Shown here: piece after piece, positions 13,355-25,100 of the stretch | Numbering within the stretch: the first letter of the stretch is position 1 | Layout of the letters: every line of letters starts with the position of its first letter | DNA from: Tanytarsus gracilentus | Lineage: Eukaryota > Arthropoda > Insecta > Diptera > Chironomidae | Assembly (NCBI GenBank): GCA_038502055.1 | Contig: JAXRKN010000041.1 | Span: 3,329,501 to 3,393,500, forward strand | Reading direction: 5' to 3' | Length of the DNA: 64,000 nt | The notes under the pieces: model-generated | Database searches by the model: none | What the model saw: only the letters and a program-made list of their open reading frames with translations | Told to the model about the DNA's origin: nothing | Made by a program: the position numbers and the translations under genes

Positions 13355-14524
13355 TTATAGCTCCGCTATATATTAATTTTGGATTTTTCCAAAACATGTT
13401 TTCGACCCCTAGTGCCAAGACATTACATTGGGCCTAGTCAAACCCTACAAACTGGCGAAAACAGATTTGAAATCGGTTGATCCTACGAGGAGTTAGAGCC
13501 ATTTAAGTCATCTTACTTTCTTACTTTCTCACTTCCTTACTTTCTCACTTTCTCACTTTCTTACGATCTTAGTGAACGCCATATCTCAAGAACGGCTGGT
13601 CGGATTTAACTCGGGTTTGTGGCTAAAGATCGGGTTTTGGCTCTAGTTGTGCAAGAAGTATTTAGTTTTGAGGTATGACCCTTCAAGGACCGTCCCTGAG
13701 TGCAAAAATGTCCTTTTTCATACAAATTTTCTTTTATATGGCTTCATGGGTATCGTTGAACTCGTAATTGCATTAGGAATCGATTGGCATTGACGATTTT
13801 TGAGGAGTGTCCATCATGGCCGGCCTGGAGTGCCACTAATGCCCATTTTACAGAACTATGGCTTCATGTATGTCGTTGAACTCTTCATTGCATCAGGAAT
13901 CGATTGACATTGATGATTTTTGAGGAGTGTCCATCATGGCCGACCAGGAGTGCCACTAATGTCCATTTTTCAGAACTATGGCTTCATGTATGTCGTTGAA
14001 CTCGTAATTGCATCAGGAATCGATTGGCATTGACGATTTTTGAGGAGTGTCCATCATGGCCGACCAGGAGTGCCACTAATGTCCATTTTTCAGAACTATG
14101 GCTTCATGTATGTCGTTGAACTCGTCATTGCATCAGGAATCGATTGACATTGACGATTTTTGAAGAATGTCCATTATGGCTGGCCTGGAGTGCCACTAAT
14201 GCCCATTTTTCAGAACTATGGCTTCATGTATGTCGTTGAACTCGTCATTGCATCAGGAATCGATTGACATTGATGATTTTTGAGGAGTGTCCATCATGGC
14301 CGACCAGGAGTGCCACTAATTTCCATTTTTCAGAACTATGGCTTCATGTATGTCGTTGAACTCGTCATTGCATCAGGAATCGATTGACATTGACGATTTT
14401 TGAAGAATGTCCATCACGGCCGGCCAGGAGTGCCACTAATGTCCATTTTTCAGAACTATGGGGTACTAATCTAAGACAGCGGAGCTATTGGAAATGGCAA
14501 CGCCGTTTGCAGACCCATCTTGTT
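13355..14524 (+). mobile_element. Helentron-like non-autonomous element, copy 3
   Basis: Third copy: ATAGCTCCGC at 13357-13366, inverse GCGGAGCTAT at 14479-14488, tail ending CTTGTT. Compared with copies 1 and 2 it has lost about 30 bp of the core near 13431, and part of the tail-proximal spacer is missing, so the last array unit runs directly into GGGTACTAATCT. It carries the longest array of the three. Confidence 0.75.
13741..14460 (+). repeat. Tandem repeat array, exact 120-bp period, six copies (in HINE copy 3)
   Basis: Six units start with GCTTCATG at 13741, 13861, 13981, 14101, 14221 and 14341 with no length drift. Units alternate between GGGTATCG and GTATGTCG variants, and neighbouring units share diagnostic bases. 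This suggests recent unequal exchange or slippage within the array. Confidence 0.95.
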
Positions 14525-17500
14525 TTAAATTTCAATTAGCTGATAGAAAATTGAATTTTAAAATACTTTTTTGATTTTATATTTTTTTCAGAATATCAAA
14601 CGATATGAAATAAAAAAATGATTTCTTTCAAGAGCACTTCAAATAAATCTCATATAAATGATGGAATGAGTGTAATTGATGTTTTCCGCATGTGCTCAAA
14701 AAGGCTCTCATTTTTCTCTCGAGTGCACCGCATGAGTTAAATATGGAAAAACAGCGGTAAGAAGATTGAGCAAAGCGTAACATTTATCAAGATTGCTTCA
14801 TTCAGCATACACAACGGCTTGACAAACTATTGACTAAAAGGCTTCAAAAATCTATTTCAACAGTTTCAACTTTTTTCATCAGGACTAAACCTATACAAAA
14901 ATGAGAAAAGGCGTTTTTTCTCATGTGTCGCATGTCGAAAGCAAATTTTTATTCCATAAATTTTCATCATCGCTGCCATACAGAAAATGTCGAGATGGGC
15001 AAAAAAGATTGATGTGCGATGTCGGTCATCGAATATAATGAATGAAAAAAATATGAATATTAAAGAGTTTTTTTTGGTAACGTTTTGTGGATTTGGTAAT
15101 ATTTTTATGAATGAAATTTCAAAAATTGAAGACAATTTCGCATGATAAAAAAACATGCTGACAAAAATTAAATAAAAAGCATGTAAAATATGCGAATGAA
15201 GTTGCATGTAAAATATATGCGAATTTTTATTTTCTATTAATTTTTTGAATCAACCCTTAAATTGCAATGAAAAAATACTTTTGCTGCTGTTGTGTACTTA
15301 AAAATTGTAGATTGTTAACGTCGAGAGAGAGAGGCGCTAAGGCATGCACACAAACACTCACGACATGCATTGTTGTGACATTCTAACGAGTCACTTCTCC
15401 GCTTCGGGAGCATTCGAAGCATTCTGTAGCAACATGCAATAAGCCAAATAACATTTGCCGAGTGTTCTACATTTATATTCCGTCAGAAGCAAGCAGCTAA
15501 ATTGAATGGCAAATAGGGAAATGAAAGTGATTTTATAACATCGAAATTTCCTCCGTCTCTCACGGCAGTGACACAGAAAAAATATAAATTATGCATCAAT
15601 ATTTCTCGCATTTGAATCATTTTTCCTCCCTTATGCTCTCACCAACCTGACTCGATGCTGATCATTTCGCAATGCACAAACCGCACATTTTCGTGCTTTG
15701 AAATTTAAATTCTAGATATAGAGAACGATATTTAATTAAAGATGAAGAAAGAACGTGCGTACTTCGCATAGAAATGAAATACGCGATTTTATTTCTTTTT
15801 TCTCTCTCTTTCGGATCAATGTCATCATCATCATTCAAGTTGCGAATGTCACACTTCATTCGAGAGCGAACAAATGAGATAATTCACGGGGTGGAGAAGA
15901 AAAATCATCATCGTTAGAATTCCCAACGCTGTTGAAGGTTTTTTTGCGGGGTCAAACCGTTGATTTGGAAATCTTTAAACGGCATATTTTGAAAAAGTTT
16001 AAAGCTTTAAAAACATTTTGATAACCTTCAATAATTCTTCAACATAAAACTTTTTCATTCTTTTCACCATAAAGCTCGCGACGACAGCCGAAAGACGATG
16101 ATGAGCTTCACGGAGGGGTGGATTGAGTTTCGAGTTAATGTTATTGCTGATGCTACTCAGTAAACCATGATTAATGAACATCAATGCCTCATCAAAATGA
16201 AATTATTGCCCTGCCTGCTCGAATTTTCATAATCGCGAAATAAAGGCGCGAGAACTTTGGTAATTTTGCTTTCGTTGAGCCAGACTCAATCGCAAGCGAG
16301 GGGGATGAAAAGTTTATGGGAGGAATTTTTGAGAAAAGTTTTTTGTTTCTTTTTTAAATTATCTTAGCTTTTTCAGACACGACGGTGATTACGATTTTAA
16401 TCCGATTTAACTTCATCATCATCATGAAGCTGCATGTATGGGTCAGTATTACTAATGATAATCTCTCATGATCCACATGCAGAAAAATTTTCATATGAAA
16501 TCTCGCACATAATGCAAAATTACGTGATTTTTATAAAAAAAAAAGCTCATCAACCAAAGAAAAAATTTGCATGACAGACGAAATGAATTTCATTATGAAT
16601 TTTTAATGATGATATTAATTATTATGACGAGTTGTTGAGAGCTTTCGCCACTCGAATGCATTAAAATTGTGTCAATTCTCTCAATTTGCGTTGTTTTAAA
16701 TTTGTGAAATTTTATTTTTAAATATTCGTGTTTAAAATTAATTGAAAAGTTTTGATTTTTTTGAAATCAATAAAAATAAGCCTTTAAAAAAATTATTGAA
16801 GCTTTTGTTAATAAATTTCATTGATTTTTATATTTACCCAATGACTCTCAAAATCATCAAAAGAAAGCACTCATAAGTGCCCATCATAAAGACGCTTCTA
16901 TCTGCCACAAAAATAAAAGCTTTTCATTGAATAATTTAGTGGATTTCCTCACTGTGCTGTAATAAATACTAAAATATCTATTTTCCTTTTTCAAACTCTT
17001 TAATTTCCGTTATGGTTGAGTGAATGAATGTAATAATATAAAGCACAGCATACCGCACACATCAACAATCGAAATGTGACCATAAATAATTTTATTAACG
17101 CCAAAAAGATGCCATAAAAGAGAGGAGAATTGTTGAATTGAATAATTCATTGTCTTTTCTTCTTGTTATCAGCTTTAATAAGCTCCAACGCGATATAAAT
17201 AACTTTACTTTGCTTTTTTATAGAAATAAAGGCAATCAGGAAGTTGCCACTACTTAAATCGGAAAATAAACAGGAAAAGAAGAAAATGTGCCGAATAAAT
17301 ATATGAATGCTGTATGTGCACATCCCAATGTCGAAGAGCATTTTTATGAGTCGAGGCGCAAGCAAGTTTATTTGTCTATACCCTTTATGAGTTTATGAGA
17401 AACATTGGAAAAGAAGTGAGAGCGAGAAATGTGTATTTTAGTGGCGGCAAAGGAAAATTATTGCTAGCAATATACACGTGTGTGTTTGAGATGAATGGCA

Positions 17501-18920
17501 TTTGTAATGAAAATTTAAGGTCATAAATTTTCACTCGCAAGATGAAATGAATTGAATAAGGATGCGGAAGAAATAACTCCTTGTGAATGTTTGGTAAAGG
17601 TGAAAATTTATTGGAAATAATTGTTCCATCTGAGTGTCTTTTGTGTCTTCTTTTTTGGTTCATTGAAGATGAAATTTGTAACAATTAGTTCTGGCTTTGA
17701 ATGGAATGAAAATATTTTATTCAAAAATTTGTATGAAAACTCATTAAAAAGTTTTGGCTTGTTAGATTTGAGGGGTGGGAAACTCGCAATTTCCGCATTT
17801 AAGCGATATTGTGATTATTTTCTAATTGTCCATAGTTTTTTATGATTTCTAATTTAATTTTTGTATGAGGTTCTCACCTCTTCAAATTTATTTCTTTTCT
17901 ATAATAAAATTTATGAGTTGTCAATTCCACATAATAAACTTTGTATTTTTTAGAACTCCGAGAAATTTCTACTTTGATAGTTAGTTGTGCTGCTCTAATT
18001 AAAAATTTTATTGAAATTCACAAGAATTCAAAAAAATTTATTAAATGGAAAATATTAATTACATTTTTGATTCGGAAAGTTATATATTGATTTATCCTTG
18101 AATTAAGCAGGCTGATTTTTAATTGATTCATATAATTGAATATTAAAATAGTAACACGATCTGATTGTAATCTTGATTTAAATTAATTACCATCATAACT
18201 GCCAAATTATGAATAATTAAACTAACATTCATAATCACGTTGTGATGCATGAATTATATGAAACGATTATTTTTCATGTAACAGGAAATCTAAGACTTTT
18301 ACAATGATTTCCCTTCAAGCCACATAGTAATGAGAAATATGAAATATGAAGCTATACAATAAAATAATTTCCGCATAATATGACAAACTTCTTCTTACCG
18401 CAATTTTCTCGCTTATCTTATTTACTACTTGATTCGACATTACAATTTGCTAAAAATGCTATAAAACTTTTCTGTATTTAAAACTTTCACATGACAACTT
18501 TTAACGATTTCGAATGTAAGCTTTTTACCAATGAATAAAATTATAAAATTAAGTTGTATATGTGAGAAAATCAACAACAATTGAAATTAATTATGCGCGC
18601 ACAACTTTTTGGTGCTGCATAATTGCTGTCAATATTTATTTTATTGATTAATTGTTTAATGACACGCTTGTGAATTTTTAATTTTTCAACTCTGTAATTT
18701 TAGGATAATTTGAAAATGCCTAAAAAAATTGTTTAAAAAATGCAAATTAAACTTCACTGGATCTATAAATGCTTTAAATTTACCCCTTTAATCTGTCGCT
18801 CGTTTTTCAATAAACAAAAAACCCGCAACATCTGACAGAAATTGTACTTCTTCCTTCCTGAGGTTGTTCACAATAGTGTGTGAGAGAAAAAGTCACCGAT
18901 TTATTGTTTATCGATTTGCC
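14525..18920. other. Intergenic stretch without recognised genes
   Basis: AT-rich sequence with short open frames only (up to 113 codons, 14866-15207 minus). None shows a known domain. Confidence 0.5.
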
Positions 18921-19106
18921 ATGTCCGTTCCACTCCTCTCAACACACCGACAGTTCGCCAGGCAGGCAAAATTAAATGTTTTCCATCGTAAAACATTGAA
19001 GCGTGCTAAAATCGATGGCAATGAGAAAGTGTCTAAAAGACCAAAAAGAAAAAATTATTTAGTGGAAGAACCTTTGGAAAAAAATATCATTAAAGACGAA
19101 GATTAA
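18921..19106 (+). CDS. Possible small basic protein, 61 residues, unrecognised
   Basis: An ATG in a fair start context (TTTGCC before it) opens a 61-codon frame. The product is strongly basic in the middle, with Lys/Arg clusters at about residues 23-44 (for example KRPKRK) that could act as a nuclear localisation signal, and acidic at its C-terminus (KDED). Codon and base composition are less AT-skewed than the flanks, and TATCGATT, close to the insect DRE motif, lies at 18909-18916. I do not recognise the family. No exon partners or clear promoter were found, so it may be a chance frame or a fragment of a retrocopied gene. Confidence 0.2.
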   Translation: MSVPLLSTHRQFARQAKLNVFHRKTLKRAKIDGNEKVSKRPKRKNYLVEEPLEKNIIKDED

Positions 19107-20314
19107 AGTGATCAAGTTTTCGGCAACTTTAAGATGGAGCATTAAAAAATCACCAAAGTTGAAAAATTGATTTTAAAAAGTCTTTTTTTAGATCTTAACA
19201 AAATTGAATGGGCTCTCTTTAATTTTCTTCGGACAGTTGAATTATTTTTGACCCTCATTACGCTTCAAATGATTCCTCTCAAAGTTCTTTAAAACAAAAA
19301 CTTGAAATATTTTTTTCCGTATCTTTCTAGAATTTTTTCAATTCTTCTCAATTAAAAAAAATACACGTGTCTTTAATCAAGACATAAAATTTTCCTACGC
19401 AATTTCCTAGACAGTGAAATGATATCGTTGGGTAAACAAAATTTTGTTATGGCTTCTTCATTATCTTATTTTTATTTTATCGCCTTGGCATCTCGAATTT
19501 TGTTTACATTTAATTTTTAAAGATTTGACGTTAAGACTTTGCCCGTGAGTAAGAAACAAGAATTATGATGTAGATTCATCTCATTATAGGATCTTGGAAT
19601 GTTTTGTAAGCGGTTTAAATTCTATTGAAAAAAAATATTTTTTTAAAAAGTTTTGTGTTGAGAAGAAAAATTTTAATGAGCTTAAATTTTTAAACTTTTC
19701 TTTCGAAGGAAAATTATTTGTGTTGAATTTTGTTAAAATTCAAAATTTTAATGCAAAACATTTTTAAGGCGTAAAGACGAATCATTGACAAACAACCACC
19801 TACAGACGAATTCAATTGCTACAGAGATCTTTATTGAACCATTCTTTTTTCTTAACCTTCTGCAGTAATGTTGAAATGTTTTATTTTTAAATTTCATGAC
19901 CTCTAAAATATTTTCAGTTTTTTTAATGAAATTCTCTCTGCGCACATCTAAAAAAATCAAATAAACATTTCTCTTGAATTGACTTAATTTATTTTGATTT
20001 GAAATAAAATTTATTTCATAATAAAAGGTAAAAAGTTGAACAACAGTTTGACATCACAGACACTCACTTAGCCACTTAGATGTGTCAAATTTTCTCCTCA
20101 CAATAAGCTTTTATTCAACTATAAACTCCCTACTTTGTTATGCTGAAGATGTTTATTACCAAATATTTTTAGACGTCACATTGTCAACGAGTGATGAGCA
20201 CAGAAAAGATCTAAAATATTGATTCATAGAATTGTTGTTGTTGTCCTCGAGGGAAAAATAAAATATTTTCGATCTTTTGTATTTTTGCTTTCCTCTAGAC
20301 CACAATTGAGCCTA
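19107..20314. other. Intergenic stretch without recognised genes
   Basis: AT-rich unique sequence between the small open frame and the hAT element. Nothing identifiable. Confidence 0.5.
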
Positions 20315-20322
20315 GTTGTAAC
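20315..20322. repeat. hAT target-site duplication, left copy
   Basis: GTTGTAAC immediately before the left terminal repeat; identical to 21038-21045. Confidence 0.92.
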
Positions 20323-21037
20323 TAGAGGTTGGGGATACACTGGTTTTTGAAATTTCGGTATTCCGGTATTGAAAAGCTAAAATACCGGTTTCCCGGGATA
20401 CCGAACGGTATTCAAATAAAAGTCAAATAATTTAATTTTAACACTTCGTGTTCGTCATTTTTATTCATTTTACGAATTTTTCTAAAAGAGTAAATACTAA
20501 TCATGATTCAAAAAAAAAATGTTTCAAAAAAACAAGAGCATTAACATTTTTATCGCTTAAAGAACTTCGTTTTTTTGAGACAAAATTGCCTGAGTTGGAA
20601 AAGGTTCGCTCTGGTGCCACTGATGTCGCTTGAATTGTTAATAGGGCAGAAAATAGCTTCTGAAGGGTTGGGGTTTTGACTTTAAACTTAGCATAATTTA
20701 GCATTTCTTTCTTATAGTCAATAATTTTTTCATGAACTTTAAATCCATTGTAATTGGCTTGCGCATTGACACTCTCTTGTAATCTTATATACATGCTTAC
20801 TTCTCTCGACCGACTGTCCATCAGATGTTTAATTTTTGAGAGATGCCTTGAGATTTCTCTCTCAGCATGCTCTTGAAGATTGTTCAATTATTTTTTTAAA
20901 ATAACGATAAAAAAATTTAAGATTTGATAATTTTTTAATACCGGGATACCGAAATTTTTTTTACGGGATTCCGGTGTTGAAAACTGAACGGTATTTACCG
21001 GTGAATACCGAAACCGGTACACCGGCCCCAACCTCTA
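20323..21037 (-). mobile_element. Non-autonomous hAT-type DNA transposon
   Basis: The 715-bp element has 12-bp perfect terminal inverted repeats, TAGAGGTTGGGG on the left and CCCCAACCTCTA on the right. It is flanked by an exact 8-bp duplication, GTTGTAAC, at 20315-20322 and 21038-21045, the length hAT transposases generate. Both subterminal regions are crowded with CCGGTAT/ATACCGG words, likely transposase-binding sites. The interior keeps only the 3' part of a transposase gene on the minus strand. It is therefore an internally deleted, non-autonomous copy. The undamaged target duplication and open residual frame suggest a fairly young insertion. Confidence 0.92.
20501..20887 (-). pseudogene. 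hAT transposase C-terminal remnant (dimerisation domain)
   Basis: A 128-codon open frame ends at 20501. Its last 60 or so residues match the hAT family C-terminal dimerisation domain: a Leu-rich start (TLQKLFSALLTI), then ATSVAPERTFSNSGN, KKRSSLSDKNVNALVFLK and a short tail. This is the conserved SER-F-S-G, KR-L-S and LFLK pattern. The N-terminal BED zinc finger and the catalytic RNase-H-like core are absent, and the element is too short to hold them. The first 60 residues probably correspond to the region just before the dimerisation domain. The remnant could not catalyse transposition; dimerisation with other transposases is conceivable but not shown. Confidence 0.85.
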
Positions 21038-21045
21038 GTTGTAAC
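21038..21045. repeat. hAT target-site duplication, right copy
   Basis: GTTGTAAC immediately after the right terminal repeat. Confidence 0.92.
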
Positions 21046-22049
21046 CGTTGACAACTTTATTATGATTGTGATTGATCATTTCTAGTTTCCCCGGTGAGCT
21101 TTAAGTGTATTTGACGCACTTTAGCTCATATTTTTCCTTGTGACGTGTGAGGACTTAACAATAATGAGACACGAGCAATCAATTTTTCTGCCGAGAGTGA
21201 CAGAGACCGAGTAGGAATCTGAAGTGACTTTTTCGATCATCCACCTTGACAACGAAAATTGCGTCATTTCATTTTTATTTCTTCTCAAGATTTCTCTTAA
21301 ATGATAAAGTGATATGATTTTATGCTCCTGAACATAAATAAAATCTATTTGCAAGATGTTGATGAGAAATAATTATTTTTGAAGTCATAGTGACTTTAGA
21401 GTAGACATTAATGGTGCTAAGATACTTTTTGAAACTATAAAATGGCTTTTAAAAATCCCTTTGATCTGTAACGAGTTTTTCATGCTATAAAAGTTGACAG
21501 ATAATTTCCATAGTTTCTTCAAGCTTTATCTTTTCTGAGCTCAATTGCTGATTTTAGATTTCTACATTACAAAAAAGCTTTTCTTGTCGTTATTCTCATA
21601 TAGCACAAACTTTTATTTTATAAATGATTTGATTTTTTCTGTTAGCAGAGCAACGGTTACTTCTGAATAGAGGTATGATTGCCATGTTATGACAAGCTTC
21701 CTTTTTTCCTCATTCCACTTTTAAAAACTTTTCTCATTTCACGTTGAAAATGCCAATAAATAAAATTTTTATTACCTTCAAGGCCTTCATACCAAAAATA
21801 ATTCAATTTCGCAAGCGGTTTGAAAACTTTACAAATGTCATGGTTCTTTTTCTTTCGAAAATTACATTCCGAGTTATGTAATGAAATTCAACCATAATTT
21901 GATGTAAAGAAAATTTACTTCCAATTCTCGAGAGATTTTTGATGCTCGGAAAATGTGAAAGATTTAAAGTTTCTGATAAAAGAGTCGAAGTAAAAATTTA
22001 ATTTTCAAATGATAAAATAATTGCAAGTATGAATTCATTGTTGATTATC
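21046..22049. other. Intergenic stretch
   Basis: AT-rich unique sequence; no gene or repeat identified. Confidence 0.5.
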
Positions 22050-22148
22050 ACCCTAGTGACGCAGAGGTTAAGCGTGCCTGTCTCCGAAATTATCAAAAGA
22101 ATTTAGAAGTTAAGCAGGAAGTCGTCGGTTCGAATCCGGTCTAGGGTG
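22050..22148 (+). tRNA. tRNA-Arg (CCG) with a 25-nt intron
   Basis: A full cloverleaf can be folded. The acceptor stem is ACCCTAG with CTAGGGT (7 of 7), with U8 and an A10 D-stem ACGC/GCGT (4 of 4). The D-loop has A14 and GG. The anticodon stem is CCTGT/GCAGG (4 pairs plus one G-U), with C32, U33, anticodon CCG at 22084-22086 and A37. The variable loop is AAGTC, the T-stem is GTCGG/CCGGT (3 pairs plus two G-U), the T-loop is TTCGAAT, and G73 is the discriminator. Between A37 and A38 lie 25 extra bases (22088-22112), the normal site for a nuclear tRNA intron; the mature length is 74 nt. Box A (TGACGCAGAGG) and a perfect box B (GGTTCGAATCC) are present, and a six-T Pol III terminator follows at 22154-22159. 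The reading of CGG codons follows from the anticodon; whether it is charged with Arg is inferred. Confidence 0.85.
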
Positions 22149-22153
22149 ATTTA

Positions 22154-22159
22154 TTTTTT
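22154..22159 (+). terminator. Pol III oligo-T terminator of the tRNA gene
   Basis: Six consecutive T residues begin six bases after the discriminator base. Confidence 0.7.
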
Positions 22160-25100
22160 CCTCTTTTAATCAAACTATTTAAAGTCATGTCCATTTCGTT
22201 CAATTAACTGGCTTTTACAATTTTTTTCACTCCCAACATACTGATTTTATCCAACAAAGTAAATAAAACTTCGTTACTCTACAGTAAATCCTTTTTAACT
22301 CAATTCAAGCAGCTATAATCAGCTTCGCGTTACTCTGTAGATTGATTGAAACTTTTCACTTATCTCTCAACAGTAGAAGCACGGAAAAGTAAAATTAATT
22401 AACTCAATTTCAACGGCTTGACTCGAGAGCACTTTTGCGAATTTTATCGCTAACTCTATGGTTGTGACAAATCTGGTTGATAAAAAAGTTTATGCAGATT
22501 TCAGTGGATAAAAAGAAAACCTACAAAGAATATTTTTAATAAAATCGAAACTTTTGTTTTAAATTTTTTTTAAAGATTAAAATTATTGAAAAGTTTGAAT
22601 AAAACCTTCCACTCCTTGTTTCTCATCCAACTATTGTGGAGTTAGACGTAAAAGTTTTCTCCGACAATTTCAGCTTGAATTGAACATGGTCAATTAACTA
22701 TTTGGCTTTGGCAATATGGCAGAAAAATGTTTTTGTGCCGCTACAAATGTAAAAGTTTCATGTGGCATAAAGTCAAAAGCACAAGTTTTTTGTAATCGAT
22801 CATGCCAATGTCACAACGATCTCTCGACCATAGAGACTCACTTTGCGTTTCGAAGTCTGATTTAATTAAGCATAGCACAGACTTTTTACTCGAAAAATGG
22901 AAAAGTTTTTGATTATTGCTCTCGGCAAGCGAAAATTGTTTCTCGCATACGTTCAATCCTTCGTTGCGTCTCGCATTTCCACCAATTTTCGAGTGATTGA
23001 TTGTTTCTTTATGTGCTGAGAATAAAATTATTTTTTATAACCACAGCACGATGTGGGAGGATTTATTGAGCGATGATTGTGATGAGTTATTAAGCACTTT
23101 TTTAAAAACCATTTTTCTCATTGTTCAAATGAAACACGCGAGATTTCGAAACTTTGATTTAATAAATAAAATATTCCAAAAAATTAAATTATTTTATTAA
23201 TTTTTATTTTTTAAAATTTTTTTTTAAAAAAAAAAAAAAATTAGCCTGGTTTAATTTTATTTAATTAATTTCATGATTAAAACAGAAGTTTATTCATTAC
23301 CAAGTCAACATGCTTGACTGAAAAATTTAATTAATTCAAAATTAAATCTTAATTCATAATTCTTTTTTAAAAATCATTCCCTGACGGTCCTGACGATTAC
23401 TAATTGAATCTTTGACTAAGTTCAAATTATTTATTCAATGCTCAAATTTCAATATATATCTCATTAAATTAAACTTTCAAATAAAATAATTAATTATAAA
23501 AAAAGTTAAAAAAAAAAAAAAAAAAAATTAAAAAAAATAAAATAAAATAAAAATTACCATTTGAATTTAATTTTAGAGGGTTCATAGAAAATGGGTGCAA
23601 ACATTCGATTCCTACGTCCGAAAAAATTGATTCTTAGCATTTTTAGGAGCTTTAAAATTAAAATTCGTTGAGATGAAAAATTGATTATTGTCATTTCAAA
23701 ATGTTTTTGTTTCATTTACATGAATTTCTCCAAAAGCGTGTAAACAAAATTTTTTAAAAAGTTTGATTAAAATTCATCGGAATATTTTTTATTAAAATTT
23801 TATTTTTCCTGCAAAATCAACCTTGAAGTATTTTAAATGACTAAATACAAAAATTCATTAATGAATTTCAATAAAAAAATCCATGTGGTTTCTGAAAACA
23901 CACTCGACAATCTCATAAAAATTTCATTTATCTGAAAAACATAAAAAGCAAATCCCATAAAATAAATTATTTGAAAAATTTCTCATTTTATTTAAATTTT
24001 TATCTAGAATTCTTCATTCCATTGTGTGTGGATGTAAACCATCGACAGAAATTTGTGATGTACTTAGTGTGTATTTTTTGTGAATTTGTGAGCATACATT
24101 CGTGTAGTTTTTATGTACATTTTTCATATAGGAAAATTTTCATGGAATAATTTACAAACTTTCTTCAATTTTTTTTTCATTATTCTACTAACATTTTTTT
24201 GCTTGTCTGCCTCTTCAAAAAAGGGATTTTTCTATTAAAACTTTTACTTGTGTGTACTGCTGTATATCACTATGCAGCGTTTTTGGGATGAGTTTTTAAC
24301 TTTCTTACATTCTTCATATAACGGGATGAAATTTAAGTGATTTTAAAACTATTTAAATCAGGTTGGAAAATGTCAACTCATTTTTGAGAATTATTTTATT
24401 AAAATTTAAATATTTTGATTCATGTTTAAAAAGTTTTTCATGATTTTTTTGTTTCTTCCAAAAAATATTTAGAGTCAAAAAATAATTTGAAAAATTTAAC
24501 ATTGCTTAAAAATTAAAAATTAACAATATGAAAAGAATCATAAAATTTGTTCTGAATGTATGATTTTACTATTAAATTAACATAAACGTTAGTTACATGA
24601 TAACACTTTTAAACCATCAATTTCTCGACTTATCTTAACAGTTTTGTAAATACCACGTGACACTTTAATTATTTAAAGTTATTTGGTTTGATGTTGTGAA
24701 CATAAATTTCATCTAAACTCCTCTCATCGGTTCCAAGTGATAAATAAAATAAGGAGAGCTGTTTGAAAGCAGGTCGAAGGAACAGCTACGCTCCATTAAG
24801 TTTACTAAATGAATTTTCAACAATACGTTTAGAAAGCGAAGAGAAAAGTTTCATATATCAGCACTCAATTCACTCGAATAGTGATGCTATGTATGTGTGT
24901 GTAGTCCTGTGTCAATAAATAAAACTTCATGCCATAGGTACTGCACAGACACACCACTTTGTGTAAAATAAATTGTTCGAAACTTTCTCGATGCTCTCTT
25001 TCAAATGGATGGAAAATTATTTTATTTCACTTCATTCTATTTTTTTCATCTCACTCATGCAACCCACAAGAAAGCAAAAAGAGCTTTTCATCAATTTATT

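Noticed and set aside
23220..23552. Pair of poly(A) tracts as possible retroposon tails
   Set aside because: No target duplications, no body sequence and no coding remnant could be linked to either tract.
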